Positions 1-5,534 of a DNA stretch of 8,848 bases are shown here, piece after piece. The position numbers were made by a program, and so were the translations under genes. The notes beneath the pieces are model-generated. The model saw nothing but the letters and a program-made list of their open reading frames with translations. It was not told the origin of the DNA and made no database searches. Every line of letters starts with the position of its first letter. Position 1 is the stretch's first letter. The DNA is from Armatimonadota bacterium. Lineage in GTDB: Bacteria > Armatimonadota > Armatimonadia > Armatimonadales > Armatimonadaceae. The stretch covers positions 1-8,848 of the forward strand of contig JACMMA010000182.1 in the NCBI GenBank assembly GCA_014379275.1, read 5' to 3'.

Positions 1-1409
1 CAGAGCGTCACTTTCATGCGCTTGCGCGGGACGATCTGTCCGTCCACCACGGCGGCGACATCGCGCACGGAGGCGATGGCGAGGATCGCGCCTTCGCCGG
101 GGTTGATGATCGCCGCGAAGTTTTCCACGTCGAACTGACCGAGGTTCGAGATCGTGAACGTCCCCCCGGTGTACTCGTCGGGATTGAGTTTGTTTTCGCG
201 CGCCTTTTCGATCAAGGGGCGGGTTTCTTTCGCGATCGCGCGGAGCGACTTGTTCTCGCAGCCTTTCACCACCGGAACGATCAAGCCGTCTTCGATGGAC
301 ACCGCGATGCCGATGTTTACCGATTTGCGCGTGATGCGCTTGTTATCCGAGAATGCCGAATTGACCACGGGATTCTCGACCAGCGCGACCGCACACGCCT
401 TGGTGATCATGTCGGTGACGGAAATCTTGCCGGCGTTCGGCGCGGCGGACGTGTTGAGTTGTTCGCGAAACGCGAGAAACGCTTCCATGTCCAACTCCGC
501 CGTGACGTAGAAGTGCGGGATGGTGGACTTGGATTCGGTGAGCCGCTTGGCGATGGTGCGGCGCATCGCATTGAATTCCTGCACCGTGTCGCCGTCGCCG
601 ACCGCGAGAGCGACAGGTGCCGACGTAGCGGGCGCGACGGTTGCGCGTGGCTGGGGTGCGACGGCGGGCGCCTGCGTGAGTGCGGCTTCCACGTCGGCTT
701 TCATGACCACGCCGTTTTCGCCCGACCCGGCGATTGCCGCGAGGTCCAACTTGTTCGCCTGTGCCATCGCCTTGGCAAGCGGCGATGCTTTGACGGCGCC
801 GCCCGATGCGCTGCTACCGGCGGCTTCGACGGTGATCGGCTCGCCGATGGTGGAAGCCGACCCGCCCAGGTTCTCCGGGAGCGCGCCGATAAATGTGTTG
901 TACGGCTTGAACGCTCCCCCACTCACCACCGTGTAGGAAGGCACCACTAGTGGCGTGGAGGATTTGGGCGCGGAGCCGTTCGTGTTCTGCGGGGACGCGG
1001 GCGCAGTCGTGTTGGTCGCGCCTTCCGGTGCGACAGGCAACGTTCCTTCGCCGGTCGTCGTTTCCGGCTTTTCCTCGGCTTTGGGCGCGTCCACCTTCGC
1101 CACGGCTTCCGTCTTCGCGGGTTGCGCTGACGCGAGTTCCGCCGGTTTCGACGTGGGAGCCGCTACCGCCCCTGCCTCGGCGCCGATCACGCCGATCACG
1201 GTGCCGACCGGGACCATGTCGCCCGCCTGCACGTTGATCGCGGTCAGGAAACCGTCGGCGTCCGCCTCGATCTCGACGTTCGATTTGTCCGTTTCGAGTT
1301 CCGCTATCGCCTCGCCCGACTTGACCGCATCGCCGACATTTTTCAGCCACTGGACGATGCGTCCTTCTTCCATCGCGTCGCCCATCTTGGGCAAAATAAT
1401 ATCAGACAT
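1..1409 (-). CDS. pdhC: Dihydrolipoamide acetyltransferase, E2 of pyruvate dehydrogenase (3' end outside window)
   Basis: E2 forms the core of the pyruvate dehydrogenase complex and moves the acetyl group from E1-bound lipoamide to CoA. I translated 469 codons from the ATG at 1409-1407 to the window edge. One N-terminal lipoyl domain covers residues 1-78, with the lipoyl lysine K42 in ETDKSNVEIEA. A long Ala/Pro/Thr/Ser-rich linker follows, then a peripheral-subunit-binding domain (about 206-244, ASPLAKAMA...GSGENGVVMKADV). The catalytic acyltransferase domain starts near 276 (MRRTIAKRLTESKSTIPHFYV). The sequence ends at MKVTL, just before the expected HRxxDG active-site motif, so catalysis cannot be confirmed here. 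Residues 153-196 of the linker are less Ala/Pro-like than usual. No Shine-Dalgarno sequence precedes the ATG; the leader is A-rich (GAAAAACGAAAAAACT). It is the third pdh gene of the operon. A branched-chain or 2-oxoglutarate E2 is less likely given the neighbouring E1 genes. Confidence 0.93.
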   Translation of the reverse strand, partial: MSDIILPKMGDAMEEGRIVQWLKNVGDAVKSGEAIAELETDKSNVEIEADADGFLTAINVQAGDMVPVGTVIGVIGAEAGAVAAPTSKPAELASAQPAKTEAVAKVDAPKAEEKPETTTGEGTLPVAPEGATNTTAPASPQNTNGSAPKSSTPLVVPSYTVVSGGAFKPYNTFIGALPENLGGSASTIGEPITVEAAGSSASGGAVKASPLAKAMAQANKLDLAAIAGSGENGVVMKADVEAALTQAPAVAPQPRATVAPATSAPVALAVGDGDTVQEFNAMRRTIAKRLTESKSTIPHFYVTAELDMEAFLAFREQLNTSAAPNAGKISVTDMITKACAVALVENPVVNSAFSDNKRITRKSVNIGIAVSIEDGLIVPVVKGCENKSLRAIAKETRPLIEKARENKLNPDEYTGGTFTISNLGQFDVENFAAIINPGEGAILAIASVRDVAAVVDGQIVPRKRMKVTL

Positions 1410-1426
1410 AGTTTTTTCGTTTTTCT

Positions 1427-1523
1427 AACCGCCAAGACGCCAAGTTCGCCAAGGTAAGAGAAGGTTTCAAAGATTTCTCTTATTCTCTTCTCCGGTCTCT
1501 GCGTCCTTGGCGTCTTGGCGGTT
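1427..1523. repeat. Inverted repeat with 18-bp perfect arms in the E1 beta-E2 gap
   Basis: The arms at 1427-1444 (AACCGCCAAGACGCCAAG) and 1506-1523 are exact reverse complements. Inside them a second hairpin has 8-bp arms at 1455-1462 (TAAGAGAA) and 1475-1482. The element fills nearly the whole spacer: it ends 9 nt from the E1 beta stop codon and 17 nt from the E2 start codon. The GCCAAGACGCCAAG / CTTGGCGTCTTGGC type of sequence resembles intergenic palindromes I recall from many environmental bacterial genomes; this is recollection, not a search result. There is no T-run at the end of the stem, so it does not look like a simple intrinsic terminator. It could fold in the pdh transcript and affect mRNA stability or read-through into E2. 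Confidence 0.85.
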
Positions 1524-1532
1524 CAATAAATC

Positions 1533-2561
1533 CTATTTTCCGCCCAGGGTTCGTTTCACGGCGGTGACGATGTCGTCTTCGGTCGGGGTGGCGAGGTTTT
1601 CGAGCGCCTTGCTGTACGGCATCGGGACGAACGCCCCGGTGACGCGCTGGACGGGCGCGTCCAAATCGTAGAACGCGCGCTCCGCGATCTGTGCCGATAC
1701 TTCCGCCGCCGCGCCATATAGACCCCATTGCTCCTGCACGACCACCGCCCGGTGCGTCTTTTTGATGCTCGCTAGCGGGGTCGCCATGTCGAGAGGCAGG
1801 AGGCAGCGCAGATCGATGACCTCCGCCATGATGCCGTCCTGCGCCAGTTTGTTCGCGGCTTTCAGGGATTCGATCACCATGCGGCTATAGGCGATGATGG
1901 TAACGTCCTTGCCTTCGCGGAGCACGTTCGCCTTGCCAAGCGGCACGGTGTATTCCGGGTCCTCTGGCACTTCGGACAAACCTTCCTGGATCTTTTCCAG
2001 GTTCTCGGCTTTCTCGAAATACAGCTTCAACGTTTCGAGGAAAATAACCGGGTTCTCGTCGCGGATCGCGGACTTCAGCAAACCTTTCGCGTCGCCCGGG
2101 GTCGCCGGGAGGACGACTTTCAAGCCGGGGCAGTGTGCGAAAAGGACTTCGATAGCCTGCGAGTGTTGCGCCGAAAGCTGGTTGCCGACGCCGGAGGGAC
2201 CGCGAATCACCATCGGTACTTTGAATTGCCCGCCGAACATGTAGCGGATTTTCGCGGCGTGCTGCGCGATCTGGTCATACGCGGGGAGCGCGAAATCCAT
2301 ACGCATCATCTCGCAGATCGGGCGCAGACCCGCCATCGCCGCGCCGATTCCGAGCCCGATGATACCGACCTCGGAGATCGGGGTATCGACGACGCGGTTC
2401 GGTCCGTACTCGGCGAGAAAGCCCTTTGTGACCTGGAGCGTGCCCAGGTACTGCCCGACCTCCTCGCCGATGATAAACACCGACTCGTCGCGGTTCATTT
2501 CTTCCCGGAGCGCGAGTGTGAGCGCGTCCGCATATCGCATTTTTGCCATAATGTTTTCCAT
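1533..2561 (-). CDS. pdhB: Pyruvate dehydrogenase E1 component, beta subunit
   Basis: With E1 alpha this forms the thiamine-diphosphate-dependent E1 that decarboxylates pyruvate and acetylates the E2 lipoyl group. The 342-residue protein has the family landmarks in order: GEEVGQYLGTLQVTKGF (32-48, containing the glutamate that activates ThDP), DTPISEVG (59-66), GAAMAGLRPICE (73-84), GPSGVG and SAQHSQ (121-135, conserved His133), HCPGLKVV (143-150), SAIRDENPVIFLE (164-176), and a C-terminal transketolase domain ending in APVQRVTGAFVPMPYSKALE. The region around 180-205 is charged and looks several residues longer than in mitochondrial E1 beta. The ATG at 2561 has GGAGG 5 nt upstream and is preferred on that basis. 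The ATG at 2549 gives MAKMRYADAL, closer to the usual family N terminus, and cannot be excluded. The ribosome binding site lies inside the large inverted repeat. Confidence 0.95.
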   Translation of the reverse strand: MENIMAKMRYADALTLALREEMNRDESVFIIGEEVGQYLGTLQVTKGFLAEYGPNRVVDTPISEVGIIGLGIGAAMAGLRPICEMMRMDFALPAYDQIAQHAAKIRYMFGGQFKVPMVIRGPSGVGNQLSAQHSQAIEVLFAHCPGLKVVLPATPGDAKGLLKSAIRDENPVIFLETLKLYFEKAENLEKIQEGLSEVPEDPEYTVPLGKANVLREGKDVTIIAYSRMVIESLKAANKLAQDGIMAEVIDLRCLLPLDMATPLASIKKTHRAVVVQEQWGLYGAAAEVSAQIAERAFYDLDAPVQRVTGAFVPMPYSKALENLATPTEDDIVTAVKRTLGGK

Positions 2562-2563
2562 CG

Positions 2564-2571
2564 CTCCCTCC
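2564..2571 (-). promoter_or_regulatory. Ribosome binding site of E1 beta, inside a hairpin arm
   Basis: On the minus strand the start at 2561 is preceded by GGAGGGAGCG. GGAGG occupies 2571-2567, with 5 nt to the ATG. The same bases form the outer end of the 3' arm of the 46-bp inverted repeat, so in a folded transcript this site would be paired with the sequence just after the E1 alpha stop codon. Confidence 0.6.
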
Positions 2572-2585
2572 CCCAGCCCCCTCCC
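2566..2585 (-). other. G-quadruplex-forming motif upstream of E1 beta
   Basis: The minus strand reads GGG-A-GGGGG-CT-GGGGG-A-GGG, four runs of at least three G with loops of 1-2 nt. This satisfies the standard intramolecular quadruplex pattern. The motif is in the mRNA sense and overlaps the ribosome binding site of E1 beta. By symmetry the same motif is on the plus strand at 2672-2691. Folding is inferred, not shown. Confidence 0.55.
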
Positions 2586-2697
2586 TCATCGGAATGAGAG
2601 AGGGGGAGCAATATACCGGCTACGAAACATTCCCGGCGTATCTTCTGGCTCCCCCTCTCTCATTCCGATGAGGGAGGGGGCTGGGGGAGGGAGGCGT

Positions 2698-3747
2698 TTA
2701 AGCGTACACGTCCTTCAAAAGTTCGTCGGGGGTCGGGTTCGCGGAATCGTCACTGAACTTCAGCGCGGCTTCGGCAGCGGCGACCGCTTCGTAGTGAATC
2801 TTGTCGCGCAGTTCGGCGGAAAGTACGCCCGCCGCGAACATCTTCTGCTCGCACAGCATGATCGGGTCGCGGGTGGATTTCATCTGCTCCACTTCCTCTT
2901 TCGACCGGTACGTCACCTGCGTCACCTGCGTGTCCGCCGCGCCGTGCCCGTGATAGCGGTACGTCTTCATTTCGAGGAACACCGGGCGCGGGTTGGTGCG
3001 CATGGATTCTACGATTTTGGCGACCTGCTCATGGACACCGAAAATATCCTGCCCGTCAATGGTGTGATGTTCCATCGCGTAGGACTCGACACGCGACGCG
3101 AGATCGGGATTAGCGTGGGATCGCTCGATCGAGGTCCCCATCGCGTAGCCGTTGTTTTCGAGAACGAACAATACCGGCACTTTGTAGAGTTGCGCCATGT
3201 TCAGCGATTCGTGGAAGCCGCCCTGGTTCATGGAGCCGTCGCCGAAGAAACAGGCGCAGACCTGGTTGCCGCCGGAGTATTTGATCTTCCAGCCGAGACC
3301 GAGAGCGATGGGGACGTTGCCGCCGACGATCCCGTAGCCCCCATAAAAGCCGAGTTTGGCGTCGCAGATGTGCATCGAGCCGCCCTTGCCTTTAGAGCAG
3401 CCGGTGATCTTGCCGCAGATTTCGGCCATCACCTGGCCGGGAGGTGAACCCGCCGCGAGGGCGTAGGCGTGGTCGCGGTAGTGCCCGATGAACGAGTCGC
3501 CGCCTTGCACGTCCATCGCGCCGATGATCCCGACCGCGATAGCCTCCTCGCCGGAGTACAGGTGCAGGTAGCCCCCGATGCCATGCGTCCCCTGACGGAA
3601 CGCACGGTCGCAGAGCTCTTCAAACTCGCGGATATGCACCATCTGCTCGTAAAAGCGCAGGTACTTTTCCGCGTCAAAATTGCCAGGAAGGGCGGGGTCG
3701 GCGGAGGTGGCGGGCGCCTCCTGGACCGACGATGCTGGTTTTGCCAT
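2698..3747 (-). CDS. pdhA: Pyruvate dehydrogenase E1 component, alpha subunit
   Basis: This subunit binds thiamine diphosphate and, with E1 beta, catalyses pyruvate decarboxylation. The 349-residue product carries IREFEELCDRAFRQG (39-53), GHYRDHAYALA (88-98), GKGGSMH (120-126), and the ThDP/Mg motif from GDGSMNQG (169-176) to ENNGYAMGT (197-205). The phosphorylation-loop region YRYHGHG follows at 263-269. The position matching the mammalian site-1 serine (HGHS) is Gly269, and the following loop contains a tandem T-Q-V repeat (residues 273-278) encoded by a 9-bp duplication. The ATG at 3747 follows a leader of about 95 nt. The nearest AGGA is about 15 nt upstream, too far for a good Shine-Dalgarno sequence. 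It is the first gene of the pdh operon. Acetoin dehydrogenase alpha is a close relative, but gene order and linked E2 favour PDH. Confidence 0.95.
   Translation of the reverse strand: MAKPASSVQEAPATSADPALPGNFDAEKYLRFYEQMVHIREFEELCDRAFRQGTHGIGGYLHLYSGEEAIAVGIIGAMDVQGGDSFIGHYRDHAYALAAGSPPGQVMAEICGKITGCSKGKGGSMHICDAKLGFYGGYGIVGGNVPIALGLGWKIKYSGGNQVCACFFGDGSMNQGGFHESLNMAQLYKVPVLFVLENNGYAMGTSIERSHANPDLASRVESYAMEHHTIDGQDIFGVHEQVAKIVESMRTNPRPVFLEMKTYRYHGHGAADTQVTQVTYRSKEEVEQMKSTRDPIMLCEQKMFAAGVLSAELRDKIHYEAVAAAEAALKFSDDSANPTPDELLKDVYA
2914..2931. repeat. 9-bp tandem duplication inside E1 alpha
   Basis: CACCTGCGT occurs twice in a row (2914-2922 and 2923-2931). On the coding strand this is ACGCAGGTG twice, giving T-Q-V-T-Q-V. 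It lies in the surface loop that follows HGHG, the loop that carries phosphorylation sites in mammalian E1 alpha. Being a multiple of three it keeps the frame. Confidence 0.85.
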
Positions 3748-3810
3748 AACGTGTATCTTAAATCCTACCTAAATAAATCGTGGAGGAGTGCGGTCCGGTC
3801 GCGGCAGTGC

Positions 3811-3827
3811 CACCTCGGAGCGAAGTG
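3811..3827 (-). promoter_or_regulatory. Hairpin in the 5' leader of the pdh operon
   Basis: In the predicted leader, CACTTCG and CGAGGTG pair around a CTC loop (7-bp stem with one G-T pair). The flanks carry a direct repeat, AGTGCC at 3806-3811 and 3824-3829 on the plus strand. It sits roughly 15-30 nt after the predicted transcription start. No T-run follows it, so it is not a standard terminator. A regulatory role is possible but unproven. Confidence 0.4.
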
Positions 3828-3848
3828 CCGACCCGCCCGAACCGAGGC

Positions 3849-3857
3849 ATTATACCA
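3849..3857 (-). promoter_or_regulatory. Extended -10 promoter of the pdh operon
   Basis: The minus strand reads TGGTATAAT, a consensus TATAAT with the TGn extension. No good -35 box lies 17-18 nt upstream (TTCCCC or TCCCCA), which is typical of extended -10 promoters. Transcription would start near 3842, giving a leader of about 95 nt before the E1 alpha ATG. Confidence 0.7.
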
Positions 3858-3885
3858 GAAGTTGCGCGGCTTGGGGAAGGGCATG

Positions 3886-5244
3886 TCACGCGTGACGGAC
3901 GGGAACGGTGATTGTGAAGGTGGAGCCGGAGCCGATTTCGCTTTCCACGGTGATGGTGCCGTTGTGCCGCTGCACGACGCCCATCACGATGCGCGTTCCC
4001 AGCCCGGTGCCGCCCGGCTTGGTCGAGATCGCCGCGTCGGTGAAGAGCCGCTCGCGCACGTGTTCGGGGATGCCGCGTCCCGTGTCGATGATCTGGATGG
4101 TGATCGTTTCGCCGGAGGGGTTCGGGCGGGTGTGTATCGTCACGCTTCCGCCTTCGGGGGTTTCGGGGAGGGCGTTGTTGACGAGGTTGTAGAGCGCGTT
4201 GTAGATCTGTTTTCGGTCGAATTCGACCGGGGGGAGGGCGGGATCGAGATCGGTCACGAAGGCAACGCCCCGCTTCGCCGCGACCGCTTTCAGTGTCTGC
4301 AAAACCTGTTCGCAGGTCTCGTTTAGACTGGCCATCTCGAAGTAGGGCGGTGCCGTTTCACCTTTGATCGCGTCGGCGATTTCCCGGGTGCGCGCTTGTA
4401 TCTGTTCGGCGGCGAACAAAGAATTCTGCAACATCCAGCCGTAATCCTGTTGAACGGCGGCGGCGATCTCTCCGATTCGCACGGCGATGCCTTCGACCGC
4501 CGGCTCGTTACACTGTTCGCGCAACGCTTGTAGTTGAGCGAACAGGTTGTCGAGCATCGGCTCCAACGTTTGCACCCCGGTCGTGATCGGAGTCAGCATA
4601 TTTTTGATGTCGTGCGAAACGTCCCCGATGACGTGCACGATCTCGGTCCGTCGCGCCGCTTCGACGAGTTGGAAATGCTCGATCCCGGTCGCAGCTTGCG
4701 CACATAGCACTTCCAGAACTGCCAGGTCGCGCTCCCCGAACGGCGCGACATTGGCATTGAGAATTTGCATGACTCCGACCGGCGCGGCGTTCGTTCGCTT
4801 GATCGGGGCGGTCATCATGCTTTTCGTGTGGTAGCCGAAGCGTGTTTCGACCTCGGCGTTGTAATCGCCGCCGACCTGCACGTCGTTATCGAGACGCGGC
4901 ATACCGGAACGAAAAACGGTGCCCGCGATCCCCTTATCCGACGGGACCCGCGTGCCGAGAAGCTGCTCGCCGGAGCCGCCGATGACGTAGCGGAATACCA
5001 GCGTGTCGTCCTTCGGGTCATGCAAATATACCGTCCCGGCGTCGGCGCGCAAAACATCCAGAGCGATACGAAGCGTTTCACGCACCATCGGGTCGGTGCC
5101 GGGATGGGTGAACAGCGTTTCGCTGACGCGGCGGATCGCCTCTATTTGCCGGTCGCGCTGGCGTAGTAACGACTGCACATCCTCGCCCACGATCGGCGCC
5201 GTATCCGCACTTGCGTTTGGTTCGTTGTTGACACTCATATTCAC
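3886..5244 (-). CDS. Soluble GAF-domain sensor histidine kinase
   Basis: A two-component histidine kinase without membrane segments, so probably cytosolic. Residues 22-45 form a short N-terminal helix. A GAF domain spans about 50-192 (ADAGTVYLHD, DKGIAGTVFRSG, APIKRTNAAPVGVMQILN, FGERDLAVLEVLCAQAATGI). The H-box GDVSHDIKNMLTPI (207-220) has phospho-acceptor His211. The GHKL ATPase domain has an N-box YNLVNNALPETPEGG (352-366, Mg-binding Asn357), a G1 box DTGRGIP (387-393) and a G2 box GGTGLG (411-416). The helical part between the H-box and the ATPase domain is about 90 residues, longer than a typical two-helix DHp. No response regulator is in the window, so its partner is unknown. The start codon at 5244 is GTG; an ATG at 5238 (MSVNN) is equally possible, and neither has a Shine-Dalgarno sequence. 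TATCAT at 5254-5249 is a possible -10 box with a weak -35. The pdh operon lies downstream on the same strand. Confidence 0.92.
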   Translation of the reverse strand: MNMSVNNEPNASADTAPIVGEDVQSLLRQRDRQIEAIRRVSETLFTHPGTDPMVRETLRIALDVLRADAGTVYLHDPKDDTLVFRYVIGGSGEQLLGTRVPSDKGIAGTVFRSGMPRLDNDVQVGGDYNAEVETRFGYHTKSMMTAPIKRTNAAPVGVMQILNANVAPFGERDLAVLEVLCAQAATGIEHFQLVEAARRTEIVHVIGDVSHDIKNMLTPITTGVQTLEPMLDNLFAQLQALREQCNEPAVEGIAVRIGEIAAAVQQDYGWMLQNSLFAAEQIQARTREIADAIKGETAPPYFEMASLNETCEQVLQTLKAVAAKRGVAFVTDLDPALPPVEFDRKQIYNALYNLVNNALPETPEGGSVTIHTRPNPSGETITIQIIDTGRGIPEHVRERLFTDAAISTKPGGTGLGTRIVMGVVQRHNGTITVESEIGSGSTFTITVPVRHA

Positions 5245-5282
5245 GACTATGATACACCACGCTACAGGTTAGCGTACAGTGT

Positions 5283-5534
5283 TTACGGAAGATTCCACAG
5301 GCGATTTATAATATGTTTGCCGAAGTAAGGTCCAAGTTTCATTCCGGCAAAGCGGCGGGGCGTGTTTGCGCGGCGGCGGCGGGGATACCGGGGGCGGGCA
5401 GACATGGCACGAGTGTCGTAGCCGCGCGGTACCTGGGAACGGGTTCCTTCCACGAGCGCGTGTGCGTCTTCGTGGTTCGGACACGTAGTGCAGCCGCCCG
5501 GTCGCTCCAAATGGGGTACAGTAGCAACTGCCAT
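5283..5534 (-). CDS. Doubtful 83-codon ORF between the kinase and the PHP gene
   Basis: This frame could encode a small basic protein with CTTC near residue 15, an Arg-rich middle and the C terminus GKHIINRLWNLP. Upstream, AGGA lies 9 nt before the ATG at 5534. It ends about 38 nt before the kinase start, on the same strand. Its start overlaps the PHP gene start head to head through the palindrome CATG. Against it, the Arg/Pro-rich composition is what random GC-rich frames give, I recognise no domain, and the opposite strand carries promoter-like boxes through the same stretch. I list it because the gap otherwise holds no gene. It is more likely non-coding. Confidence 0.2.
   Translation of the reverse strand: MAVATVPHLERPGGCTTCPNHEDAHALVEGTRSQVPRGYDTRAMSARPRYPRRRRANTPRRFAGMKLGPYFGKHIINRLWNLP
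5307..5312 (+). promoter_or_regulatory. Consensus -10 box in the divergent intergenic region
   Basis: TATAAT at 5307-5312 faces the PHP gene. The best -35 is TTTACG at 5282-5287 with a long 19-nt spacer. If active it would give a leader of about 210 nt before the PHP start, or a separate short RNA. The leader is GC-rich and I matched it to no known RNA family. Confidence 0.35.
5517..5522 (+). promoter_or_regulatory. Possible -10 box close to the PHP gene start
   Basis: TACAGT lies 10 nt before the ATG at 5533. Transcription from it would begin about 4 nt before the start codon, giving an almost leaderless mRNA, which would suit the missing Shine-Dalgarno sequence. The -35 region is poor, so this is tentative. 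Confidence 0.25.

Larger units (their letters stand above)
2564..2693. repeat. Perfect 46-bp inverted repeat between E1 alpha and E1 beta (REP/BIME-like)
   Basis: The arms 2564-2609 and 2648-2693 are exact reverse complements over 46 bp, separated by a 38-nt loop (2610-2647). Each arm is also an imperfect palindrome: CCCCCTCTCTCAT and ATGAGGGAGGGGG face each other around TCCG with one mismatch. The structure is therefore two short G/C-skewed hairpin units placed head to head, as in REP pairs (BIMEs) or a small MITE. The element ends 4 nt after the E1 alpha stop codon and 2 nt before the E1 beta start, so it makes up essentially the whole gap. No transposase gene is present in the window, and no clear target-site duplication can be seen beyond a shared CG. 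Confidence 0.92.

Noticed and set aside
1184..1201. 9-bp tandem repeat in E2 encoding VIGVIG
   Set aside because: It falls in the last strand of the lipoyl domain, where I/V/G-rich sequence is normal, so chance or ordinary codon reuse explains it.
1411..1532. Intrinsic terminator between E1 beta and E2
   Set aside because: The T-rich stretch at 1411-1425 becomes A-rich in the minus-strand mRNA, so no U-run follows the stem in the direction of transcription.
2564..2693. CRISPR array or insertion sequence
   Set aside because: There are only two units in inverted orientation with a 38-nt loop, no direct repeats with spacers, and no transposase reading frame inside.
3797..3842. Resemblance of the pdh leader to a T-box core (AGGTGGCAC-CGCG with a 3-nt insertion)
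   Set aside because: The core is interrupted, there is no room for a specifier stem after the predicted start, no terminator follows, and pdh is not an amino acid or tRNA synthetase gene.
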